A DNA stretch of 64,000 nt from Pseudoips prasinana (taxonomy: Eukaryota > Arthropoda > Insecta > Lepidoptera > Nolidae). Both the position numbers and the translations under genes were made by a program. The notes below the pieces were generated by a model that had not been told where the DNA came from, did not search any database, and saw only the letters and a list, made by a program, of their open reading frames with translations. Shown here in pieces: positions 19,010-29,545 of this stretch (its first letter is position 1; the number at the start of each line of letters is the position of its first letter). The DNA lies in contig OX621264.1 of the NCBI GenBank assembly GCA_951640165.1, positions 7,817,001 to 7,881,000 on the forward strand, read 5' to 3'.

Positions 19010-19801
19010 TACAACATGTAACGTAATTAACGCACACCCACAAACACCTCAATTAGAATATTATGTTGTCATCATCTATACATATAATAAAATCGTAGGA
19101 AAGTCAAAACTGTACATTGAATATTTTTTTAAAAGGATACTTGTCTATACCTACATATAATAAAATCGTAGGTAAGTCAAACCTGTACATTGAATATTTT
19201 TTAAAAAGGATACTTGGGGCGTGGTCTTTAATCGATATCGAAGCCAAAAATATAGTTTTTAGAATTTTTGCTGTGTGTCTGTTTGTCTGTATGTATGTCC
19301 GGGCTAAACTCAAAAGGTACTGCATGGATTTACTTCAAATTTTGCATGAATATTACTAAGAGGTCGGGTCAACATATAGGCTACATATTATCACGCTATA
19401 ACTCACTGGGGAGAAGCTATGATAATTTATAAAATTTAACGCGGGTAAAACCGCGGGGCACTGCTGGTAAAACACATACTGAATTTTTTATTTAACATGT
19501 ATATGCAATGTTATTTACTAAATTAGTTTCTTAGAATAAAGTTTATTTTTATTTATTTTGTATTGTATGATGGAATTTGTATGAATACAAATAAACCTGC
19601 GATTTTAAAAGTCTTATTACTTTGACTTACGGTCCATTTCAATTTGTTTTGACTGTACAGGGTTAATATGACAATAATTTCCGTATTTTTAATTATTTTG
19701 GAATAAAATATTACCTATATTAAAACTGATATAAATCGATTCAGTAAACGATTCTGAACAAACTATTTTCAGCATGTGCGTTAATTAAGCTACATGTTGT
19801 A
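19010..19801. mobile_element. 26-bp-TIR DNA element with nested Helitron
   Basis: Left terminus TACAACATGTAACGTAATTA (19010 on) and right terminus ending TACATGTTGTA (19801) are inverted repeats of about 26 bp. The interior at 19468-19775 matches the uninterrupted minus-strand copy at 34868-35235. No transposase frame is seen, so it is non-autonomous. Flanks are TA-rich, compatible with a TA duplication. Confidence 0.75.
19076..19467 (+). mobile_element. Helitron-like element with tandemly duplicated 5' end
   Basis: Ends AACGCGGGTAAAACCGCGGG and a decayed CTAG (CTGG). The first ~70 bp (CTATACATATAATAAAATCG...GGATACTTGT) are repeated in tandem from 19144. The uninterrupted host at 34868-35235 confirms the insertion point. 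Confidence 0.75.
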
Positions 19802-19983
19802 TAGTTCTAGTAGTTTGACAGTTCTATGTATGCCCTGTTATTTTCATATGAGCTATATTGGAGAGAGAGGTACTTAATTAATAACCTTTAAATAAGTTTA
19901 GTGGTGTACAAGACCGAATCGTGCAACAGCTCTTGACCACAAACTATGCGGGACTACTACTTACTGTCACTAGTTTAAGATTT

Positions 19984-20216
19984 AATAATAATAACTTTAT
20001 TCACACATCAGTCATCTGATCCCAAACTAAGCAGAGCTACTATGGAAACCAGATAGCCGATATACTACATATACCTACTACTTATCTTTTATAAATACAT
20101 ACTAATATAGATAATTACCCCCAGGCTCAGGACAAACAGACATGTTCACACACAGTTGAATATTTGTCCTGCGGCGTAAAATGCGAGTATTTGCCTACCA
20201 CGCCAACCAGCCCGTT
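19984..20216 (-). repeat. SINE family 3
   Basis: CATCAGTCATCTGATCCCAA and the minus-strand head near 20185-20212 (CACGCCAACCAGCCCG). The B-box region is damaged. Confidence 0.75.
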
Positions 20217-20560
20217 AAATTTAATTTAATTACAATATATTAATTAAAAACTTGCACTTGTTACAAACAAAAGCCATAAACACATCGAATCGTAACATTG
20301 AAGGAGAACAGATACAAATATTAAAACTACAAAAGACACATTTAATATAATGAATAACCATTTATCTAAAATAATATTTATAAAGTCTTGACCAGGTCAG
20401 TTAGGATGGACAGGGAACTTGTAATTGCTCGGTACTAGATCTTAAATGACCTCTAAAAATTACAAAATAACGACTTGCGGCAAACCTTTGAGTCTAGAAT
20501 AAGTATTAACATTTAATTTTAATATACATACTTAAAATAAATGTATTAACCTGGCACATG
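20217..20560. other. unassigned AT-rich stretch
   Basis: No gene or repeat recognised. Confidence 0.4.
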
Positions 20561-20730
20561 CGATGTTCGCGCCAATGAATTGCTCAAGTGTCACAATTTG
20601 ACAGGTTATCGTCATCGATCGGCGCGGACAAAGGCGTCAAGTTATTCAGCCGCACGTACTCCTCTTAGATCCGCCATTGTTCTTTTGTAAAGTATTTATT
20701 ATGTTTTAACGACCGTCGCGTAAGTAAACT
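20561..20730 (+). promoter_or_regulatory. weak promoter/5' exon candidate
   Basis: CpG-rich relative to its surroundings, with GATCCGCCATTGTTC (YY1/pho-like CCGCCAT core) near 20669-20683 and a splice-donor-like GTAAGTAAAC at about 20716. No ATG-initiated exon of note lies before the donor. Confidence 0.25.
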
Positions 20731-20939
20731 ATTATTTTATTATAATAATAAATTACTTTTATATGTGACATTGCTGTTACTCAATTTTACTGTTTAAATT
20801 TATTTTTAAAAGGGCCGCATTTGATAACATTATTGGATTGGCGTATGACCGTCAAACTGACTGATTATGCAGTTGCGCTCACCGCACCTGAAAGAAAGAA
20901 AGAATTACATTTATTCGAGACAAAACATAGACTCTTTGA

Positions 20940-21152
20940 CAACAAATTAATACAAGCTAGCTAAATATCATTACTATTAAATAAAATAAATTGTTTAAAC
21001 AAAATGTTTTAACAATCCGTGTACCTCAATATCTATATGTAACTAGAAATAATTAGGTATGTATACTTAACTAAATTACTACAAAAATGTTCTATTTACA
21101 ACCGCTTTCTTAAAGTCTACGTGAATAAAAACCTTTTTTATTTATTTTATTT
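20940..21152 (+). repeat. Rep-J non-LTR 3' UTR
   Basis: CAAGCTAGCTAAATATCATT through AAGTCTACGTGAATAAAAACC and a TTTATTTTATTTTA tail. Confidence 0.75.
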
Positions 21153-21390
21153 TACAAAAAAGAAAAAACATGGTAAAGAGCTTATTGGTTAACTAGACAA
21201 TACACAATATACAAATACTATACAACAAATCCTATTAGGTACTTAATCAATGATAGATGAGTCTTGGTGTGATAGTGTGTGTTGAAAAGACCTTAGCTCA
21301 GCATTAAGCTGCAGGCAGCATAAAGTCATCTTACTGCCACTGATTTTCAGCTAAAACCTAAACACCTCTCTTGTTACATGTAGTTTACGT

Positions 21391-21625
21391 TTATAGTTAG
21401 AAGGCTTCGCTGCTTTACCAGACAATAGAAGCGTTGTGGACTCGAGCCGTCATTATCAGCCTGACATCCACTGCTGGACGTGGCTTACCTCCAAAGGTTT
21501 TATGAAGTTGCTATTTGGAGGGGTTTCCCGTAGTCACCGGGCTTGGCATGCGAGTTGGCGACCGCGGTTAGGTGGTAGCTAGTACACAGATGGCGGTGCT
21601 GCCCGACTACCTGTACAGTCAACAG
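21391..21625 (-). repeat. short repeat plus SINE-R minus copy
   Basis: 21395-21450 (CTTCGCTGCTTTACCAGACA) resembles 52823-52878. 21452-21625 is a diverged SINE-R tail (TCCACTGCTGGACGTGGC; GGCATGCGAGTTGGCGACCG). Confidence 0.5.
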
Positions 21626-21834
21626 CATTAGTAGATGATCAAAATCGGACCTGAGTTCTGAGTTTATGATGCTATTGGGCGGCAGTTTTCACTAGTTAAT
21701 ATTTTTTACACTTAACACTCACGCACACCTTCAACTAGATACTCTTCACCACCACACTATTTTGTCGCTATTTATGATAATTAGTATTGAATATCCGACT
21801 TTCATCATCTACTTTTGCTGTTGACTGTACCATC

Positions 21835-21975
21835 CGTTAGTCACAGCGTTCATTTGCTCAAAGAGCAGCCCGACTGGGCAAGAACCTCCACCTTACAGAA
21901 GACATTCCTTAACAATAACATTAATAATTTTAATGTTGTGTTTCTGCGTGTGAGTAAGGTCGCCAGAGCTCATCG
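21835..21975 (+). repeat. Rep-Q fragment
   Basis: CAGCCCGACTGGGCAAGAAC, ACAGAAGACATTCCTTAA and GAGTAAGGTCGCCAGAGCTC match 63172-63290. A common lepidopteran interspersed repeat of uncertain class. Confidence 0.65.
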
Positions 21976-21979
21976 GGGT

Positions 21980-22207
21980 CGGCCAGAGCGGCAGAAAGAA
22001 TGATATAACGAGACTGGAGCCTCTTAAAACGAGAGAATTGCAACTAGAGAAGCCAGCTGCAAAAGCACCGAGGATCAATTTTAATGCTCCTAATTGAGCT
22101 GTTCTATTTGATTCCAATAGTAGGTATGGCAAAAGCGCTTAAACGCACTGAAGTTGTTTCTTGTTGCTTTAAGATCCGTATAATAAATTACTCCAGATAT
22201 TGGTTGC
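21980..22207 (-). repeat. retroposon P, 5' portion
   Basis: GAGAATTGCAACTAGAGAAG, GATTCCAATAGTAGGTATGG and CCGTATAATAAATTACTCCAG match the copy bounded at 36914-37399. Confidence 0.7.
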
Positions 22208-22229
22208 AAGATATTTAACATAATATCAC

Positions 22230-22438
22230 TAATTATTACACTATCACACTAATCATACTAATATTTTAAAGGTGAAAGTTTGTGAGTGTGTGAGTGTGTA
22301 TGTTTATGACTTCTTCACGGCTAAACGGCTGGAGCGATTTTAATAAAATATCCGCATGGAGTTAACTGACACCCTGGATTAACGCATAGGCTATAATTTA
22401 TAAAGTTTAACGCGGGTATAACCGCGAGGCACAGCTAG
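22230..22438 (+). mobile_element. Helitron-like element flanked by 16-bp direct repeat
   Basis: Core CGGCTGGAGCGATTTTAAT, end AACGCGGGTATAACCGCGAG then CACAGCTAG at 22430-22438. TTTAACATAATATCAC occurs at 22214-22229 and 22439-22454. The direct repeat is unexpected because Helitrons normally make no target duplication. Confidence 0.75.
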
Positions 22439-22469
22439 TTTAACATAATATCACGGTGATTTTGCCAGA

Positions 22470-22612
22470 GATCACACTCCTAAAGTATGTACATCTAGAT
22501 TCAGGTCAACTGTTAATGGGTCACACAAATTGTTGTCCCGCAGGGAATCGAAATTGGGACACGAAGTGGTGAGGCGACTGCCTTAACCGCTACACGGGCA
22601 GCCACATAAACA
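22470..22612 (-). repeat. tRNA-related SINE fragment
   Basis: A minus-strand tRNA-like head (CGGTTAAGGCAGTCGCC) and GTCCCGCAGGGAATCGAAAT. Related to 55080-55262. Confidence 0.55.
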
Positions 22613-22984
22613 CACCACTAAACAAACAAGTGTATACTATTAGCCTTATATTCCGCAATATACGCTCAAAGTACGTGTGTTATCTCCTCTGAACTTGATT
22701 GACTAAGAATTTGATACAATCATAACCGAACGTAACGTAATATAGGTATTTGTAATACTCGTTATTAACATTACACGCTTTTCCAATGTCACTAGTTTAA
22801 AATAAGACTATAATAATATAATTATAATATCTAGAATACATGTAAGAAAAATAGAAGTATTTAACTTATGGTAAATACATTCATTTTTCTCGAAGCAGCA
22901 TCCTCAGCAGCATGAGAATAAAATAAATCTATACAAAACAATATTTTCGAAGTTAAACTTTTCTCGCACGCTCATTTTGGTAAT
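22613..22984. other. unassigned stretch
   Basis: No gene or repeat recognised. Confidence 0.4.
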
Positions 22985-23252
22985 GTCACACAGACCATCC
23001 TAGCCCCAAACTAAGCAAAGCTTGCGCTATACCCATAGTACAAGCTTTGCGTAGTTTGGGGCTAGGATGATCTGATCTGATCTGATAGGTGATCCAGGCG
23101 ACGATATACATACTTATATAGATAGATACATACTTATGTACATAGAAAACATCAATGATTCAGAAGCAAATATTCGTGCTCATTACACAAATATTTGCAC
23201 TTACCGGGATTCGAACCCAGGACCACCACAACTGGGCTACGGTGACCGTCAA
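22985..23252 (-). repeat. SINE family 2 with internal inverted duplication
   Basis: A minus-strand family-2 copy in which 22996-23024 is repeated in inverse orientation at 23041-23069 (28 of 29 matches), giving a hairpin. TCTGATCTGATCTGAT follows. The tRNA head at the right end lacks a short segment. Confidence 0.8.
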
Positions 23253-23345
23253 ACTAGTTATCCAGCTACTTCTTTATTCCTAAATTTCAGTTTCAGTCCT
23301 CGAAACTAAGCATTGAAATTCCTTAATTCCTCTGTTTTTTTCCCC

Positions 23346-23535
23346 GGCGCACAAAGAGTCTATTTGTGAGTTTGTCTGTCTTTGGCATCGTAGCCCTCAA
23401 ACGGATAAACCGATTTAGATGAGTTTTTTACTTTGTAAGCCAGTTTCCTTGCGGTGCTTCTTAGCTATGTTTGGTTAATATCGGTGCAGCAATGTAAGAG
23501 TATCAGCTCTTTTCCAAAATGATGTAATTATAGTT
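23346..23535 (+). repeat. Rep-S, inverted relative to 26030-26228
   Basis: Shares GCTATGTTTGGTTAATATCG and TGTAAGAGT-TCAGCTC with the minus-strand copy at 26030-26228. The two copies bracket about 2.5 kb holding the candidate exon at 24597. Confidence 0.6.
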
Positions 23536-24479
23536 GTGGTAGGGGGTTTTCTAATGGTTAGGTTAGAAATTTACCAAATTTAAATGCTGAAGAGGTCGCG
23601 GATGAGAAGAGAATTTATAGAACAAAATTTTGGATATTCACATAATACAGGTTAAAAATACAAAAGTTGTTACAGTGTAGGTATTGTGCTCTATATACTA
23701 CCTGGTCCTGTACCCTGTACTCTAATTTGCACCCTAATTAATGGAGGTAAAACCTAAAACTATTACTAGGAATGATTTAGTTTCTTGTTATAATAATTTC
23801 TCTTTTATAAATATCATCATCGGGAGAGCGGAATGAGTGTTTATTTGATCCGAGTAGCGAGTGGAAGATGCTACTTCCCAGCTTTGGGCGGTAAAGACTC
23901 ATAGTAATTGCTTCCCTCCTTATGGTGGGAATACATTTTAAAAATAGAATTCTAGCCGAGTTCTTTTTATAACATTTATTCCCCCCGGCTGTAAAAAATC
24001 TAACATAATTAAGAAAAAATGTTTTTATTTCAAAAACGCTGCGGTCATGTACCTAAGTGTATAAACGGCCAGTGCGAATTTTAAAAAAAGATCCTCCATC
24101 TTACGAATATTCGATCAGGTCACGTGTCCTGACGCGAGTTTAACATTTTTTTACCAAAAAGCGTACAACGCCGCTAAAGAAGTTTTTACTTCATAAACGT
24201 TTTAAATACTACAAAGATAACTAAGACATAACATTTATTGAAAAATATTCTATACATATTGTGACACAATGGTAAACGAGGCCAGTGCATTAAGTGCAAC
24301 GGCGGCCATCTTACTTAACGCTGACTTAACTAAACTTTGACATTGATTTTTAACGAATAATTAAAAACAAGGAAGTTAATATATGTACTGTCGTTAATGC
24401 AAAATGTGTATGGTGAACAAAATTAAATATAATATTAGTTATTGTCTTGACATCCGCTTGTTCGCGCGTTGTCCGCCAT
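23536..24479. other. unassigned; possible upstream regulatory DNA
   Basis: No repeat family is recognised in most of this stretch, in contrast with the rest of the window. It includes GGCGGCCATCTTACTTAACG (YY1-like) near 24301 and GGTCACGTGTCCTGACGCG (E-box CACGTG) near 24117. Confidence 0.35.
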
Positions 24480-24609
24480 CTTTTTTTTTAATTTTTCTTT
24501 AAGTGCGTTCTCTGTTACGATTTTGGTGTAGATTTAAAATGTGGAGTGGATAGTGTTGTGGGTATTTTTTTAAAAGTTTATTAAAAAGTAATCAAAATGA
24601 AACGAGCAG
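24480..24609 (+). promoter_or_regulatory. candidate promoter-proximal 5' UTR exon
   Basis: GTCCGCCATCTTTTTTTTT near 24470-24488 contains a YY1/pho-type core often found at insect transcription starts. About 110 nt of A/T-rich leader follow with one short upstream frame (ATG near 24538, stop after 4 codons). The leader leads to the ATG at 24597 and a perfect donor at 24610. Confidence 0.35.
24597..24609 (+). CDS. candidate first coding exon (4 codons, phase 1)
   Basis: ATCAAAATGAAACGAGCAG is followed directly by GTGAGTTTT. The start context CAAAATG fits insect initiation sites and CAG/GTGAGT is a consensus 5' splice site. The exon encodes M-K-R-A plus one base. No matching downstream exon could be identified: the following intron holds a retroposon P fragment within 50 bp, and later reading frames are repeats. 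The host gene, if real, must have a long first intron with exons beyond or hidden in this window. Chance co-occurrence remains possible. Confidence 0.35.
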
Positions 24610-24649
24610 GTGAGTTTTTAAAATTAATAAAATAATAGGCATTTATTTT

Positions 24650-24780
24650 TGTATCGGGACTAGTGCCTCCCTCTTACCCTCCATTGTAACTCCTTGAGCC
24701 AGGATCAACAGTGGCACACAATGAAATGACACTGATCGGTTAGGCTCAGGCGATTCCCGGGGATCGCATTAACTGTAAAA
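24650..24780 (-). repeat. retroposon P, 3' end
   Basis: GGGACTAGTGCCTCCCTCTT, CAACAGTGGCACACAATG and GGCTCAGGCGATTCCCGGGG match 36921-37045, inside the putative first intron. Confidence 0.7.
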
Positions 24781-26029
24781 TTATAGATATATAAACTAAT
24801 CGTAGTACAAATAAAAAATAACTATTGGACATAATATGTATCATCAAATAATTATCATTATTTAATAGGCAGAGACATTAATAATAAACTACCTAGCTCT
24901 CCCGACAAATTTCGTATCGCCATACCTATTTAAAAAATACCTATGTATGTTTCAAAGTCCTTTATCTCATTCACATACTCACTTTGGATATTTGCAAATA
25001 TTCTTCTGACAATAACGAACGCATTAAAGAAAGATTTATCCAATTTGGTGCAGTCGTTTAGAAGTTATAAGTGTACAAAGATTTCAGTGATTCATTTTTA
25101 TTTATATTGATTAATTAGGGCGCGGTAAGTATGAAAATATTTTTAATTGTTGTAGTGTATCAACATGTTATATTATTAACCGATTTCGACAAAAAGGATC
25201 AATGAACTACAAAACAAAAAAACTTACCTCCAGTCGAATTTTTATTTTGTTGATTTTCCGCTAATTTTGAACCGATTCTCTATAATTCTTTTTTAATCGA
25301 TAGGAATGCTTTGTCTATGTTCCTCTACAATTTTTTTTCAATCGGTTGTCAGAGACCAAAGTTGGAGTCAGTTTATATTTTTTAATATATTTTTTGTATA
25401 TTAAATTATGTTATTTAAACTTCCAAGTGAAATTCCAAAAAGAAATACTATCGTTAAGATAGATATTTTCACAGCCCACAATGTGCTCACAAAGTTTAAA
25501 AATGTATTATTAAAAAATATATGTCAAGCAACCTTAACCTCCTTTTTAGTCTGAATTTACTTAAGCTAATTTAAATAGGGTACCTACTGATTATACGTAT
25601 TTCAGAATACTTACAGTATTACTAACCCGCACAGTGGAAAACCTAGAAGATAGGCTAACTACCCTAGAATTTTTCCAAGCTCAGTGTTTTTAAGAAAAAG
25701 TTTTTTAAATATTTGTCTTTTACACAGCCTATTCCATAAAAAAATATAAAATTAAGTATATTTGGGACCTTGATGGGACCATTACGAAAGCCTTAATTTT
25801 CGTTTAAAAAATAGTAATTATAATTGGTTAAAAAAAACAATTTTGATTATTTTTCTATAAATATATTTATTTAATATTTCAAATCGCTCTCCTCTAAAGT
25901 AAATATGACGGATAGGATAGATGTATTAAAAAAATCTGTGGTTCCCCTAGTTAACTTAACCTTAACTTACTTAAGGAGTTTAATGTGCTCATAACCTAAC
26001 CGTTAGAAAGACCCTGACTCCAACTATAA
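24781..26029. other. unassigned; MITE-like stretch inside
   Basis: 25180-25385 has AACCGATTTCGAC...TTTTTCAATCGGTTGTCAGA, inverted-looking ends resembling the 15193 type, but the boundaries are unclear. The rest is AT-rich with no recognised coding frame. Confidence 0.35.
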
Positions 26030-26228
26030 TTATATCATTTTCAAAAGGAGCTGACACTCTTACACTTCTGGACCGATATTAACCAAACATAGCTAAGAAC
26101 CAACTCAACAAAAATGGCTATAAAATGAAAAACCCGCATCGAAAGCGGTCCATCCGTTTACGAGCTACGCCACAGACAGACTCACACACACATACAGACA
26201 GACATCGACATCAAACTTATAACGCCCT
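26030..26228 (-). repeat. Rep-S, minus copy
   Basis: TTAACCAAACATAGCTAAG and a (CACACA)(CAGA)n tail. The short frame at 26125 is inside this repeat. Confidence 0.6.
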
Positions 26229-26236
26229 TCTTTGTA

Positions 26237-26371
26237 CAGACGCCAGCACATCAAGCTACCCCAATCTGTCAAATCTCTTTTATAGATTTTCAACTTTATC
26301 ATATAATCATATGGTTCACTTTCAATTGGGGAAATTTGACAGATTGGGGTAGCTTGATGTGCTGACGTCTG
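26237..26371. mobile_element. 135-bp MITE, near-perfect TIRs
   Basis: Left CAGACGCCAGCACATCAAGC and right GCTTGATGTGCTGACGTCTG are inverted (one mismatch) and extend through CTACCCCAATCTGTCAAAT, about 38 bp. TA flanks lie at 26235-26236 and 26372-26373. Confidence 0.85.
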
Positions 26372-26528
26372 TACGTCGAGGGTTAATTATATTTAACAAC
26401 GTGTGGCACATAAATGTGCAATATATGTACATAAAATATACATTTTCTTCCTATAGAAGCATTCAGCTGATGCATTTTGTACGGGGCACAAAAACAATTT
26501 TTTTGACATTCCCAAACTGGGGCTCAAA

Positions 26529-26758
26529 CCGGCTAACTCGCCGAACATCGATTTCTTAAATGGCGTTGTTCACATAAATAACGGTTAAGAATGACTTAAT
26601 CAATCTTTAAATCGGCTTCGACGTTGACAATCGATTCCGGACCATTTATGACGTCACATGTGCTCATAGAAGCCGATTTAACGATTGTTTAAGTTATTGT
26701 TTAAGTTATTAGTAATTTGAACGGCATTTAAGAAATCGATGTTGCATGTTTTAGCCGG
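26529..26758. mobile_element. ~230-bp MITE with CCGGCTAA ends
   Basis: Left CCGGCTAACTCGCCGAACAT and right GATGTTGCATGTTTTAGCCGG are inverted termini sharing CATCGATTTCTTAAATG. TATGACGTCACATG, a CRE-like palindrome, lies near 26648-26661. One end recurs at 31499-31583. Confidence 0.75.
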
Positions 26759-26933
26759 TAGATCCCCTGGTTGTGTTATATTTGTTAAGTTTCATTTCAA
26801 CTAAAACAAGATAATTTCTTTTTAGCAACCAGTTGTTATTCGACACAGGGCCACCTTAGTTTTTCCTTTCACGTCTATCTCAGCGAATCTTCGCCATCTT
26901 TTTGGTAGACCATCTTCCCATCTTTTTATTTCG

Positions 26934-27372
26934 ACGGGCCTGTTGGCGTCTTTAGCAAATGCGTTTCACGCCGGAGATCGTGGGTTCGATTCCCACCCTG
27001 GACAGATATTTGTGTGCATGAACGCGTCTGGATGTGATTATCTAGGTATATAAAATAAATAAAATAAAATAAATAAAAAAGGTTTTTATTAACGTAGACT
27101 TTAAAAAAGCGCTTGTAAATAGTCAGAACATGTTTGTAGTAATATAGTTGTATACATTATTATTTCTAGTAACATAGATATTTAGGTACACATTGTATGA
27201 AACATTTATAAAATTTATTTTATTATAGCAATGATATTTAGCTATATAAGTATGTATATCCAAAGAAAAGTATTATATGTAGCATATCAGTTATCTGGTT
27301 TCCATAGTACAAGCTCTGCTTAGTTTAAGATTCGATGGCCGTGTGTAAATAATGTCCCAGGATATTATTATT
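26934..27372 (+). repeat. SINE family 3 with nested Rep-J
   Basis: SINE halves 26934-27055 and 27244-27372 surround a minus-strand Rep-J 3' UTR (27056-27243), recognised by GGTTTTTATTAACGTAGACT and AAAGCGCTTGTAAATAGTC. Confidence 0.8.
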
Positions 27373-27704
27373 ATTTGTCGTCCTTTGTATCTTTTCCCAT
27401 TTCTAGGACACAGATCCATTATGTATTTCTTGGGTTGATAACGCTCCTTAAATAAGGACCACTATTTATGTTACACGTTGTATAACATTAATAACAAAAA
27501 CTTGTGTCTATAATAAAAAAAATACTACCGACACTTAAATTGGAGAGTCAATTTTTCGGCACTTCACAAGTATTATCATTTCGCTATCAAATCAGATTGG
27601 CTAATAAACGCTTATCTATATATTATATTGAGTAAATATGATTAGATAGGTATGTACCACGTGCTAGGCGCCATATTGAAATTGTCAGCCAACAAGGGAC
27701 ACTT
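27373..27704. other. unassigned stretch
   Basis: No gene or repeat recognised. Confidence 0.4.
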
Positions 27705-28200
27705 ATAATAATAATAATTGCCTGAGACTTATTCACATACGGCCATTTGACCTCAAACTAAGCAGAGCTTGTACTATGGAAACCAGATATATTATAATAA
27801 AAAAGGTTTTTATTCACGTAGACTTTTAAAAAAGCGCTTGTAAATAGTCAGAACATGTTTGTAGTAATATAGTTGTATACATTATTATTTCTAGTAACAG
27901 ATATTTAGGTACACATTGTATGAAAACATTTATAAAATATATTTTATTATAGCATTGATATTTAGCTAGCTCGTATCAAGTTATTGTCAAGAGATTATGT
28001 TTAATTATCTAGATTAAGTCTAATATTTTTACTACATATTGTCAATGGTTCTGTCTATATTAAGGTATTATTATTATGACGGACCTTGTGTTAATAACGA
28101 CAGTCGCGCTTTAATGCTACCATCGGAACCAATGCGCCCCAACTGAGAAGACCCAGCGAAACAAACTCAGTGGGTTCATCTACTACCGGTTTCAACACGA
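27705..28200 (-). repeat. SINE family 3 fragment joined to Rep-J
   Basis: 27705-27785 is the SINE 3' half. 27792-28200 is a long Rep-J copy that keeps the upstream marker CCAATGCGCCCCAACTGAG near 28131-28149 and ACAAACTCAGTGGGTTCATC. Confidence 0.75.
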
Positions 28201-28237
28201 CCCAGTTGAATATAATATTCTATACTTCTAATATTGC

Positions 28238-28318
28238 TCTTTGGTCCGATCCAAGATTTGAACCCAGGATCTTATTTTGTAGGGTTAATACGCTACCGCT
28301 GCCCCATCGCGGCAGTAG
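28238..28318 (-). repeat. SINE family 1 head fragment
   Basis: Minus-strand B box (GGGTTCAAATC) and A-box region (CAGCGGTAGCG) only. Confidence 0.65.
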
Positions 28319-28325
28319 ATAAATA

Positions 28326-28700
28326 TTATCCTGGGACATTATTCACACACGGCCATCTGATCCCAAAGTAAGCAGAGCTTATACTATGGAAACCAGATAA
28401 CTGATTTATAATAATAATTTATTTAAGCTTCAAGCAGTATAAAATAAAGAGAAAGCCTCCTTTTAACCATATAATGCCTGTGTTAGGAGACTCCGCTCTT
28501 CCAAACAGTTGTTCATAATTAAAGTATCACAAGTACGTACTTAAATACTAATTCTAACAATATACAACTTTCTTTAGTAAATACAGACTTATATAGATAC
28601 ACCCAGACTCAGGACAAACAGACATGTTCAGAAAGAGTTATTACACTCAGACTCACTGCGGCGTGAAAGGCTAGCATTTACCAACCACGCCAACCCGCCC
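28326..28700 (-). repeat. SINE family 3 interrupted
   Basis: Halves 28326-28409 and 28565-28700 are separated by about 155 bp of AT-rich sequence containing AAGAGAAAGCCTCC, of unknown class. Confidence 0.65.
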
Positions 28701-28723
28701 GTAACGTCGAACTTAAAACAGAA

Positions 28724-29545
28724 GTATTACTAATAACTGCCTGGAAAATCGGACTAAGCCCTATTTTTTCGTGGGGATAGCTTTTACAGGTTCACTTTTA
28801 GGGGAGAATACACCATTCAAACAATTGATGAAAAATCGACTACTACCCAGCGAACTCCAAACTCTATTTGGGCTAGTAAGGGTAGTAGTGATCTTGTAGC
28901 TTCACACCTACTGTTCGGAGTGAGCCAGTATTACTAAAAACTGCCAGGATAATCGGTATAAGCCCAATTTCTTTCGTGGGCGGTGGGAGACAGCTTTTAT
29001 AAATTTACTTTTACAGGAAAATACACCACGTTGCGTTGTTCAGATTCTTGATCGAAAATCGACGAACCCGCAAAATAGAGACTCTCTTTGGCTAGGTAAG
29101 GTAGTAGTGTTCTTGTAGCCACGCAATTACTGTTCGAAGTGAGCCAGCATTTCTTAAAACTGTCAGGGAAATCGGAATAAGCCCTAGTTTTTCGTGGGGA
29201 CTCCTTTTATAGGTTTACTTTTACGGCATATACACCACATCGTTCAGACACTTGAGGAAAAATCGTCGACCTGGCGGACTTGAGACTCTATCCTTGGCTA
29301 GGTAAGGTAGTAGTGTTCTTATAGCCACGCAATTACCGTTCGAAGTGAGCCAGCATTACTAAAAACTGCCAGGAAAATCGGTGTAAGACTCATTTTTCGT
29401 ACTCATTTTTCGTACTCACCTTTTGTAGGTTTACTTTTACAGGAAAATACAACACGTTGTTCACTCTTGATCAAAAATCGACTCTATCTTTGGCTAGGTA
29501 CGGTAGTGAACTTGTAGTGTCGCAGCTATTGTTCGAAGTGTGCCA
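28724..29545. repeat. four-unit ~205-bp tandem array
   Basis: Units begin at GYATTACTAAWAACTGCC-like sequence near 28724, 28928, 29147 and 29353 (lengths about 204, 219, 206, 193). Each contains AAATCGG-ATAAG, GGTAGTAGTG and ends TTCGAAGTGAGCCA. The third and fourth units have small indels, including a doubled TCATTTTTCGTAC. Confidence 0.85.
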
